From Gliomastix tumulicola (taxonomy: Eukaryota; Ascomycota; Sordariomycetes; Hypocreales; Bionectriaceae), in the NCBI GenBank assembly GCA_001599755.1, contig BCHX01000002.1:4446330-4510329 (forward strand): 64,000 nt of DNA, in the 5' to 3' direction. Position numbers and translations under genes: made by a program. Below the pieces are notes generated by a model, which was not told the DNA's origin, did not search any database, and worked only from the letters and a program-made list of their open reading frames with translations. This document shows, piece by piece, positions 10,751 to 20,970 of the stretch. Every line of letters begins with the position of its first letter. Position 1 is the stretch's first letter.

Positions 10751-13700
10751 TTACTGTCCGAACTTGGCTCCGTGAACGGCATAAGCTTCTTGCAGGACTA
10801 TTGAAGTATCAGCATCACGTTCTCTCAAGGATGTCAAAATCAGAAGGGAAAAACTCACCATTGAGCACCTTCATCTGTCCCGAGCGGTCCTCACAAGCAA
10901 CCTGAATGGCGCTTCCCTCCAAGAAATCCAGGACCACGCTGTTGGGAAGCTCCTGAACTTCGACGTCAGGGCAGTACGGAGTCTTGAACTCGCTGAGGTG
11001 GTATCGCTTCACACCCGCCGCCTTGGCAGCAGGCTGCTGTGCAGCGGCACTCAGCGTCACAAATCCCTGGGTATCAAGATACATGTTCCTCCGCTTCCAG
11101 AGGAGAGTGTCAGGAAATTGGACGTTGACGTCACCCAGGTCGACCGCCACGCTAGCACCGTCCTGAGCAGCAGGGGCTTTCGGCTCAGGCCACTCTTCCT
11201 CGGTGACGGTAGGCGTACCAACGACGGGGCTCGAAGTCTTGTTGCGGTTGGATCCAGACAGAGATGACAAGCGACGCATCAGGCGACTGGTCCTCGACTT
11301 CTTCTTGTCGCTGTTTGATTTGGTCTCGTCTCCCGACCCGGATCCCTCAGTGACGACCGACGGCGAGATGCTGCCTCGGTCCCGGCTAAGGGAGCGACGA
11401 CTACCGATAGAGAGCCGCCTGGAAAAGGAGTTGTTCTGGTGAGACTGTGGAGGGTGTGCCGGAGAGCGGCTTCCACCAGCAGATCCAGGAGCCGCAAGAT
11501 TATCCGTTGATGGAGAGGTGATAGACTTGCGACCCTCCTTGATGAAATCCTTGACGATGGTGAAGGATGATCGGCGCGAAACGCTGTCTTTGCTCGGCTC
11601 CCGAGAATGGCCAATATGGCGCCCCGGAGAGACTTGCTCTCCACCAGAGACATCCCCGATATCTGCACGTTGGTGGTCAATAGAGAGGAAAGACTGCTTA
11701 AGCTCTAACGGAGATCTGTCAGTTGCATTCCTCGATGTCGAAGGCGACTCGCGCATGATTCTAGCGGTGACCGAGATCGTCTCCGGCCGGCCACGGGGTT
11801 GATAGCCCGGCGAGTCTGCGGGCTCAAACATGGACAGGCGGCTTGAGATGGAGCCGGACCGTTCACGGGTAGGCCTGATGGTTGGGCCCTCGGGGGAGTC
11901 TCCTTTGGATTGTGCTGTGGTCGGCCTCAAGTCTCGGGTGAACGAGTTGGTTCGCTCAACCACCGACGGCGATCTCGACGGCACCCTATCTTTCTTGACC
12001 GAGAAGAAAGTAGAGGATGGCCGTGAGCCAGGCTGGGATGCAGTCTCGCCCGAGTTCACAGACAACAGTTCGAGGGCCTTGATGCGCTGCGAGATGCTGG
12101 ATCCCACGTTCGTCTTCTTCCCGAGGCCATTGTCCCCGGTTCTCTGCTGCGTAATCTTGTGTAAGTAGGCAGCGCCTCCCTGGCTAACTGAGCGAGCAGA
12201 AGACTGGCTGACATCGGATGGCAGCCGAGCAAGGTTCCCACGTACAGGGTTTGAGACAGTCCTGACCATGAGCGGTTTCGCAGCGTTGCTGGAGCTCTGT
12301 CCTCCGGGCGACGACATCGCGGGAGGCTTGCCAGGGAACACCGGTGTAACGGGCGTCTTTGAAACAAGCATGGGTTTGGCCTCCTGGACAGTTGCGCTCT
12401 GAAGCTCCTCGAGCAGACTCTCGCTGTCAGAGAAGTTGATCTCAGACTGCGAGGTAGGCCGGCTTCGGTTGGCGAGATCCACGCGGATCGGGTCAATCCT
12501 AGGCGGCTTACGCCTTGTCGTCGGCTCCGTGGAGGGTCGCGCCGGAATTGTGTCAGTGTCGCTGTCCTGTTCGTCAACTGACTCGTCTGCCTTTGCAGCA
12601 CCTTCAACCTGGGGTAGTTGAGGAGGAAGAGGTTTGGTGAGGACCTCATCCGAAGTTGTGGAAATATCAACAGACTCCTGCGGGGCAGACGAGGGTGTGG
12701 GAACATGCAATGTTTGGGAATCCTTGCTCTCTGGCGACGGGTCGGCATCCACAGCAAGTGGCGTTGCTGGAATGGTCGGTGTCTTGTCGCCTTCCACCTT
12801 GACCGCATCTTCAGCGTGCGAATCGGCAAGCGCTGGAATGCTGGCGGTAGTATTAGAAGCCTGCACAGAAGTATTCTGTACGGTATTTGGACTTGGCGTG
12901 TCTCCGAGGATCACAGCATCGGTCTCTGCTGCCGGGGTCTTATCAACGGCCGTTGCTCCAGCAGCGACAAGGGGCTCTGTCCAATGGCTATCCGTAGACG
13001 GAGGTTCTGAGATAGCCGGAATTTCTGTCTGCACCGTCTGGTCGTCTGCAGTGGCATCCGGCTCTCTCTTCTCACTGGGTGCAATATCGTCCGCACCTGA
13101 CGATGCTGGCTCCTCCTCTGTGGTTTCGTCAAAGCCTTCTGGTTTTTCCGCTTCTTCGTTGGCTGCTCGCGATGTCTGTTCTGTCGATTCGGAGATAGAT
13201 GAGGCCTTAGTAGACTGGGCCGCTTCCGAAGATGCAACAACTGGACTCGTAGGGCGTGAATCTGACACCGTGAGCTCTGATGCCTGGTCGTCCTTGACGG
13301 GGGTATCAATCCCGATGCCAGAGTCGGCCTGGACGACTGGTGTTCTTGTCACTGCATCCGTGTCCGTCTTTTCGTCGTCAATCAAGCTCTCGTCGGCCGG
13401 CGTCTGGTCGGACGGAAGTGGTGGGACAGCTTGCTTGTTGGCCGCCATCTTTCGCTTCCTCTCTCGCAACTGCATCGCTTTCTTCAACCGAGCCTTCTCA
13501 GGCGTGATGCCATGTTTCGAGTTCATAGTCGCAGTACTCTTGGTGGACACACCGGAGCTCGTGGCGGGACGCGGCACACCCAGGTTCTCCTTGTCGCCAG
13601 ACTCCTCGGGGATGGGAATCGTAGTCGCAAATGTGATTTCGGAAATCTCGCTGCTTGGGCTTCCTATGCTGCCGACACTGTCCTTTCGGGACAACGATGG

Positions 13701-14731
13701 CGACGTAGACTTCTTGGTAGAACCTTTGCCGAACAGCTTGAAGCCCGCCGGAATCGAGGAAACGGGCCGGAAGTTACCAGCTGTTTGTGGTCGCGGATTG
13801 GTGTCAAGCGAGGGTCGCGGGCCAATCTTCACCTTGGGCTTGCTGTAGGTGGAGAAAGACGAGTAGGAAGTGTGAATGTCGCGGCCTGATTGCGACGACA
13901 ATCGCCGACCGTCACCCGCTGCCAATGCCTCCTCAGCAGCCCCCACGAAGTTGGGCACTTCAGAGGTACCTACTGCTGAAAACTTGCTGTGCTCGGGCAA
14001 AGCAGCCAGCTCAGAATCCAGCTTCACAGGTTCAGCCGGCTCAGCGGTTTTAGGAGCTTGAGGGTCGCTTTCCTCGCCGTTGCCGTCCTTGATGAGAGAC
14101 TGACGTTTCGTGGGTTGTTGCTCCTCCTCGTCCTCTTCGGCAATTTCCATCAAGTGCTTTCTTCTCGGGGAGTTCGATGACGAGTTGGATCCCGACGCTG
14201 TGTGCATGGAGCAGGCAGCCGAGAGCTTCGAGTCCTTGAGGTCGTCCGCAACGGATATTTCGAATTGGGTATCGAAGGGTGAGAAACGTTCGCACACGGC
14301 GTTGAAGTGAACGGCAACGCGAGCTGCTTCACAGTCAGTTTATTCCCCACAAGCTCAGAGAGGTACACGCAAGCAAGGGGATCTGAACGCACCCTGAATC
14401 AATCGTGAGCAGCCCTCAGGCAGGTACTTGATGATGACATTCCGCCTTCGGTACTTGAGAAATCCATATAGCGGGCTAGGCTCTTCATATCCTGCAACAG
14501 CACTGCGCAGTTCTGCTTCGCCACCATTACCCGTGCTCAGCAGCTCTACTTCATCACGGGTCGCATACTTCAGCAGAAACCTTGGATAGTGTCAGTCATT
14601 GCCTAGGGTCCAAGCTTGATCATTTGTCAAGCGGGAGAAGATCGAGAATGAACCTACCAGCCTCCAGGTTCCGCAACAGCAGCATTGTAGGCCTCGGCGA
14701 CCTTGGCATCTTCCAGTCCGTTGAGCGACAT
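10751..14731 (-). CDS. ADF-H (actin-depolymerising factor homology) domain protein with long disordered tail
   Basis: On the minus strand, exons 14731-14658, 14580-14393, 14323-10859 and 10797-10751 give 1257 residues. The N-terminus (about 1-135) is an ADF-H domain: WFLLKYATRDEVELL, GFLKYRRRNVIIKYLPEGCSRLIQ, then ARVAVHFNAVCERFSPFD, as in drebrin/Abp1-type ADF-H domains. About 1000 residues of Ser/Thr/Pro/Glu-rich, apparently disordered sequence follow. A compact conserved C-terminus (about 1150-1257) contains LLWKRRNMYLDTQGF and ends VLQEAYAVHGAKFGQ. Relatives in filamentous fungi are sometimes labelled 'GPI-anchored glycoprotein', which this sequence does not support: there is no signal peptide and no C-terminal hydrophobic tail. 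A cytoplasmic actin-associated role is inferred from the domain only. The last intron replaces a misleading in-frame extension with the conserved ending. Confidence 0.87.
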
Positions 14732-16255
14732 GGCTACTTCCGTCAGGTACTATAGCATGTGCCCGGTGATATTTTCGAATCGATGGCTCATTGGGCGTCT
14801 GCTGTAAGGGATCGGCCGGATAGGAATTTATTCGCGGGGCGTCGTCGTGAGACAAGCTGGGAGCTCGAAACAGGATCTCAGAAGACCAGAGCTTGGATAC
14901 AGGGCGACATATAAACGACCGATAATAGGGAGGACATGGGCGGAACCGGTTCGTCGGTCAGAATGATCGTATATGTCAATTAGGCTGTTTCGATATATAC
15001 GGTCGGCAGATAGCGAGAGGTCGAAATGGAAATGGCAGTCGACGAGGCAGTAGAGTCGCAATCGTCGGAGTTCGTAAAGGGGGGAGGGGGGGCTGCTCAG
15101 ATCCCAGTGAAGCTGTAGAGCGCGCCAGGAGGGAGGACCAAGACAGAAAGCATCTGCTTCAAGAGCGAGTGAATAAACTGAAAATCGATGTCTGCACAGC
15201 AGCACGATCACGACAAAAAATGTCCCCGCCAGCAGAAGATGCGAATATGACGGCTGGGCTGGTTAAAGGGCGGACAAAAGAGTGACTGAGTGAATGGGAA
15301 ATCCAAGAAAAAAAAAGGTCGGCCGAGACAAGTTCCACTTCGCGACAGGAAAATGGGGGAAGGAACGACAGGAGCTTGGACGAATATTGCAAAGCAGGAA
15401 CGGAGTACGGAGAAGGGAGTACTTTGTGCTCTCCTCCAACCAAGACCGAGGGCTGCGTTGTCAATGCAATGCTTTGTCTGTACGCGCTGATGTCAACCCT
15501 CGTTGGCGATCTTGGGTTTCAGAATGAGCCCAGATCGAGAATCAAGCCAAGGTGGGAATGATAAATTACGAGATTATTGACGGGTATTATCTGTAACCTC
15601 GGGGGCTCTTGTCCAGGAGGTCACCAATTTACTGCTGCCCCTTGCTGAAAGCCCAGTTTCCCCGATTCGATGGTGGGGCGCTTCCAAGTCCCTAATTCGA
15701 CTTTTACAGGGGTTACCCAATCACTCCAGAATTCACGTCTTCAGGGGTTCACCAGGTCCGGCACCATGACCAGCACCAACTTCGCAAGGTCTGCCGCGAC
15801 ACTCGTATCACCCACCAGATAAGACCGTCAGATACTGGTATAAGACTGCTTCTAATTCTTCAGTATAGTACCAACCTAGTCAACACATGTTTCTGGCCTG
15901 ACTACCGCGTACCGTACACTCGCCTACCGATAGCTCACACCAATCCCGATAGCCCTCCCATCACCCATCACCCATCACCCATCATCCATCATCTCCAGGC
16001 CTCTCGGCGCAGCGGTCTATAGTTCCGCAAGCAAAAACTGACTCCAGATGGTGTACAGTCGAGCGATCAAAGTGAAAGTAAAAGACTCAAGTAACAAACA
16101 ATCGCCAAAAAAAAAAGATATAGGGTCCAACAATGACGAAACCAAAAGTGCACACCCTTCGCGCCGTCTTTTCATGTTCGTTAAAAGTGTCGTAGGAAAT
16201 GGCGGCGGTGCTGCTTCGTCCCGTATACGACTTCGCACAAGACGCCGTCGTAGCC
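14732..16255. other. Intergenic: upstream of ADF-H gene and 3' region of PP2C gene
   Basis: No protein gene was recognised. The part next to 14731 is the presumed promoter and leader of the ADF-H gene. The right end before 16256 is the PP2C 3' UTR. A short CCCATCA repeat lies at 15958-15992. Confidence 0.5.
15958..15992. repeat. Short (CCCATCA)n tandem repeat
   Basis: Three to four heptamer CCCATCA units are followed by degenerate CATC copies in non-coding sequence. Confidence 0.8.
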
Positions 16256-18123
16256 TCACGAAGCAGCCTTCTTCGGGGCCGCTGCTTCAGAGTCCGTTTT
16301 CCTTTTTTCCTCGGTAGTTCCAGTTTCTGCCGCAGCTGTCTCCGACTTGGGCGATTCACTCTCCTCGTCCGAGATGACAGCAGGCTCCTCCTCAAGCACA
16401 GTTCCGCCCAAGGAAGTAGGAACAAATTCCTTCTCCTCAACTGAGACGGTATCGTGCCCTCGACCGCTGTTACTTGGCGATACACCCACGGCCGGAGTGC
16501 TTCCATCAGCAATCTTTTGCTTTGTTTCCTTGACGATCTTGTCCACCTCGCTGACGACTTTCGGCCCGTTATCCGACTCAACCCCCACATCTTTCTGGTT
16601 CTGAGACTGGAGTAGTGCTTCTTTGTCGAGTCGGACAATCATGCACGACAAGTTGTCGGTGCTGAATCGACTGAGAGCGTGGTCGACAAGCAGTCTCGAC
16701 GCAGCTACTGGATCGGAGACATTTCGGACCAGATCGACAGCCTCCTGGTCCGAACAGACATCCCAGAGCTAGTGCATGTTAGCATGGAACAAGGAACTAC
16801 ACCATGGACAGGAAGGGGAACACTCACTCCATCACAAGCTATGATGATAAACTCGTCGCTGTCGGGCTGAATGACGGTTTCTGTAGTGTACGGGTGTCCC
16901 GTGACGAGCTCCTTCATATAGGTATCGCCTAGAGCTCTCGTAACGGCCAGCACACCATTCACCCGGTTGTTGAGGATAAGCCCTCCAGCATTGGCAATGC
17001 GTCGCCCTTCGTTTTCGTCGCTACCTTTGTGGTCATACGACAACCGTAACGCCTTGCCGGATCGACACAAGATGATACGAGCATCGCCAACATTGGCAGT
17101 ATAGAGCACACGCTGGCGCGAGGCCGCTCCTTTCAACTTGGCATGGGTACTGTCGGATGTAGAGGCTGAGGTGGTTTCGGCAGCAGTCGAATCTTTCGTC
17201 TTGTCACTGCCAGACTTGGAGGAATCGTCGTCGGACTTGGGCGCCTTGGCAGCGGCAGCAGCAGCAGGGGCAATGGGTTGGGAGCCTGTCGCTGATCGAT
17301 CGCTAGGGACGCGATCTTCCCAGCGCAGGACGGCTATGGCGGCGGTGCAGCCACTATTCTTGACGGGAAGCTTCTCAAGTTGGGCATCGGCAGTCGTAAA
17401 GGTTTGGTCTAGGAGTTCAGGAATGGGCACATTGGGATACTTTCGTATGATTTCCTCAAGGATGATATGAAGCTTCTTCCCGCACCAATCCGCGGCGAAT
17501 GTACCAGCATGGCCGTCGAAAATGGCGAAATATCCGTTGTCAGACTCGACCATTTCCTGGTCAGAGTCTGAGTCGGATGTCTTGTCCGGCTTCTCTTTGT
17601 TACTCGCATCCGTGACAGGGGCAGGGGTGGCAAGGAAATTGTAGAGAAAGGCGTGGGTGTCTTCCATGGTCCGGCGGCATTTTTTGTTCCTATCTTCCCA
17701 GACGCCAACGCGGAACGTGGATCGTGGCCCAGGAGCTGAGTCGCCAGCTGAGTTGTTGTGCTGGCCTTGGGGTACGGCTAACGCAGGGTCCTGCTTGCCG
17801 AGCTTCTGGATGGGTGTCTGGGCGCTCAAATCAGAGTTAGTCCGGCCAACTTGGGAGAAGCTCAGAGTATTCTTTGCAGAAGCGAGGAAGCTGCTGGCTT
17901 TGCTCCCGACGCCACTACTCCGGCGCTTCTTGTCGGTTGAGGCGCCATTGTCGTGCCGGCCGGGGGGGCTGCCATTCCCACTACGCTTCTCTCCGCTGGC
18001 TGCTTGATCGGTCGTCTTGATGGGCGTCGGGCCAGGACTTGACTCGGGAGAGGATGACTTGCTATCCGACTTGGAATCCGAGTCGGCTTTGGGCCCTGGT
18101 GAAGTGCTGCCTCCGCCAAACAT
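16256..18123 (-). CDS. PP2C-type protein phosphatase, Ptc1-like
   Basis: Exons 18123-16828 and 16768-16256 (intron 59 nt) encode 602 residues. The metal-dependent Ser/Thr phosphatase motifs are all visible. They are RRTMEDTH (about 150-157), FAIFDGHAG (about 199-207), NSGCTAA, LYTANVGDARI, RVNGVLAVTRALGD, ACDGLWDV (spanning the intron at codon 432) and STDNLSC (Asp470-Asn471). The order and wording (WCGKKLHII, YDHKGSDENE) are closest to yeast Ptc1, which dampens the HOG and cell-wall-integrity MAPK pathways; that role is inferred. Relative to Ptc1 (281 aa) there is a Ser-rich N-terminal extension of about 130 residues, an inserted Ala/Ser-rich loop near 285-330, and an acidic tail after about 480. 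The chosen ATG has an in-frame open stretch upstream (LSSHGGSLLNR) but no earlier ATG; an upstream exon cannot be excluded. Confidence 0.9.
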
Positions 18124-19665
18124 TCTATTCAGCAGACTTCCTCCGTGAGAGGAGAGACTGCGACGTTTGCTGCCTGCCAGTTTTGTGGATGACGCGGTGC
18201 GATGGGATATGTGCGCTCGCCGGTGACGGATAGGACCTTTGTCAAGGACTCAAGAAGGCCTCGAGGTCAGGGACGTCTGATCGGCGGCTGGGGTGGAGCC
18301 GAGGTTGCGTTGCGTTTCGAGGAAGGACGGGTGACGTAGGGGCCGGCGCATTCGAGGGCCACGTCGTCGTTGCTGGCGTCGTCGTCAGGGCGCAGTAGCG
18401 ACACAAGATGCGAAGCAGGGAGTCGTAAAGGAGGGGTTGTGCGGTGTTGCAAGACCCTGTTGTGGTTGAAAATGGTTAGGCGACGGGAACCTGCAAGTTG
18501 TGGGGAAAGGTAGAGAGAAGGAGCAGGGCCAGGGGGGCAGGAATAACGGTCTTGACGAAGAGGTGTGAGGAGGCTGGAGAAGGGATGGGACTCGAGGGAG
18601 TGTGAATATGTAATTTGCCCCCCGAAACAGCAACGGCGCATGGGTTCTGTAGGATCACGGCGGCAGTGTGATGTACGCCAGTCCGTGACGAGCGAGGAGA
18701 GAAAGGAAGCACGCGCCCAGCTAGAACTGGAGTGCCGGCGGGCAATGAAACGGTTGGAGGTGACGTGACGTAGGTTGCACAGCTTGAACCCCGATGTGTG
18801 TGTGTGTGTGTAGCAGACGGACACGGACACGGACAGGCAGATGGAGACAGGCTAACACGACGAGGCGAGAATCATACCTAAGCGAGCAGGGCGAGGCTCT
18901 GTGACAGGCCTGGCGTGCAGAAGGATTTGTAAGGTCGGAGAGGAAGTCTGAGAGTGGGAATGGAGAGCGGTGGTTGATGGAGGTTCCGTGTATTGCGGAG
19001 ATACGGACACTGTCCGATGCTCTCCATTTAGACTGGAGGCAGCCTGGATGGTGGAGGAAGGTGCCTGTAGCCTTCGCACCTGCCGCATGTTCTACTGTTT
19101 CACTGCGCACTGTAACAGGAAGCCAGCACCTCTCCTGCTCAGAACTGGCCGCAAGGCCGACCATCTAGCGCATGTTCAACGCGCGCACCACCATTTGCGC
19201 CCGAGTTTGAATGTTTGCGACTGCAGGCAGCTTTCCATCCGGGTTCTTTTCAAGCTAGAGCATCACATTGTCGACGAGGAGGCAAAGTGTCTAGGGTAAG
19301 CGCCACTACCACCCAGCCTCACTGAGTCGTGAAGCTTCGCGAAGTTGAGTATTAGAGTTTGGCGCAGTGGACCTGGGTAAGGCTAGATGGTTGACTTGTG
19401 GCTGTTGCTTCGTCAGAGGCGAGGCAAACAAGTTGTGTCCAAAAGTATTTGCATATCGCTATAGCTGTCTCTAAGATAAAACACATCGTACCAACAGAAG
19501 ACCCGACAAGACCACTTGCCATTCCATCTACACCAGCGGGCGTTCATTGCCCGGCTCATGCACTCTCTGGTGCTCCAATATACTCTCACCCTTCGTCTTC
19601 GGGGCATCGCTGACTGCTCATGGTGGGCAATGGCCACGTGTCTGGCCTGATTGTTTGTTCGTCGT
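18124..19665. other. Intergenic: PP2C upstream region and vps2 3' region
   Basis: No gene was recognised. The left part is the PP2C promoter and leader, including TG and CGGACA microsatellites. The right end is the 3' UTR of vps2. Confidence 0.5.
18795..18836. repeat. (TG)n and (CGGACA)n microsatellites
   Basis: A run of TG dinucleotides (18795-18811) is followed a few bases later by about three CGGACA hexamers (18816-18836), about 670 nt upstream of the PP2C start. Confidence 0.85.
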
Positions 19666-20533
19666 CTATTTCCTTAGGCTGTCTAGGCGTGCTTGGAGGT
19701 CGTCGTCTACCGGGTCACCGCCACCAGGGCCACCGCCGCCCCCAACAGCCTGTGCGATTCTACCCTCTGCCTGAGCAGGGTTCCCCAGTGCCGTTGGTGT
19801 CTCGCCGAGCTGTAAATCCGGTCAGTATCGTGTAAAGTAACCGCCAGAATACGGAACCATACCGCTTGATTCAGGTCGATCCCAATCTCCTCCAGAACCT
19901 GCTCAACAACCTCATCTCCCTCTTCCTCAACGCCAACATCCATGGCGTCATCCACAGCATCGTCCATCATCTCCTGCCTCTGCTCCATGATATCGTTCTC
20001 GCGCTCGAACTCCATGGCTATCCGCTGGAGTTGTGGTAGGTTCATCGACTTGTTCATGCTGCCCAATGCCATCGTTGCGCCTTTCATAGCCTGCATCATC
20101 TGCTCGTTCGTTCGGTAGGTCTAGAGCCGGGTCGTACGTCAGTCGGACAGTCCAATCATAATCCTCATTCTCCCCGGGATTGTAGAGGACGCACCTGAAG
20201 GCGGAGAGAGATCTTCTGCAGCTGGCTGCGCATCCCGTAAAACTTCTCAATGTATCGTCTCGTCCGGACAAGATCCTTGGCCTGGATCTTGCAAGCACCC
20301 ATCTGTCCATTCTTGGCGCTCGTCTTGATCTGCTGGATGAGGGTCTTCTCCTGCTTCTCGAGCTTGACGCGAGTCTGATCTAGTTCTCGGATGGCCTTGT
20401 CCAGCATGCGCTGGTTCTTGCGCAGTCGCTCCGCGGGCGTGATGCGCTTGCCGAATGCCCATTCCAACAGCTATCAACCGGGTAAGCCTGCGATCACGGG
20501 AGATGGTGGGGAGCCGGCGGGACTCACATTCAT
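19666..20533 (-). CDS. vps2: ESCRT-III subunit Vps2/Did4 (CHMP2)
   Basis: Four exons (20533-20528, 20470-20195, 20120-19863, 19809-19666) give 227 residues, the normal size for Vps2. The first coding exon is only six bases (ATGAAT); splicing yields MNLLEWAFGKR, the conserved Vps2 N-terminus. The basic N-terminal half (TPAERLRKNQRMLDKAIREL and KYIEKFYGMRSQLQ-like helix) is followed by an acidic half (EQRQEMMDDAVDDAMD). The extreme C-terminus, ARLDSLRK, fits a MIM1 motif (LxxRLxxLR-type) for binding the Vps4 AAA ATPase. Vps2 caps Snf7 filaments during multivesicular-body sorting. A Gly-rich linker (GGGGGPGGG) precedes the MIM1. The gene is divergent from fzo1, with 437 bp between start codons. 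Confidence 0.94.
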
Positions 20534-20970
20534 GGTGAGGATGTTCGGGCGGTGAGGACGATAGGCAATCGATGGGCGCTGAAATGCGAGATTCGAGTAA
20601 AGTCTGCGAGAAGACGCAGTGAGTCAGGATGCAGAGCGGGAGTGTGATTGAGAGGTATTGCGAAGAGATGCCTGGCAACTACGTAACCGTACTATCCAAC
20701 TCTTGGCTATGGCATGGGAGGTTGGCTGAAGCCTGATAAGATAAGTGGCCTTGCACTAGCCACAATCACAGCCACAATTCTTAACAACAGCCGATTTGGC
20801 GCCACACTTTATGCCGCCACGCCTGTAGCCGGGACATTTTTCATTTGATTACCTCACCGCGCATCCTATAATCCCCATCTCGATTTGTTACCACTCACAC
20901 CACAAGTCGTCGCCCTCTCGCCTCCTATTGTCGATACGACGATGCTCTCTAGACGGCGAATAGCATCACG
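20534..20970. promoter_or_regulatory. Shared divergent promoter of vps2 and fzo1
   Basis: The 437 bp between two divergent start codons hold no coding signal. Both 5' UTRs and both core promoters must fit here, so regulatory sites may be shared. No TATA box is evident. A CACAATC/CACAATT near-repeat lies around 20760-20780. Confidence 0.5.

Noticed and set aside
12634..13848. 404-codon open frame on the + strand inside the ADF-H gene
   Set aside because: It is antisense to a well-supported exon; the Ser/Ala/Val-rich composition mirrors the complementary Ser/Thr/Glu codons and shows no family motif.
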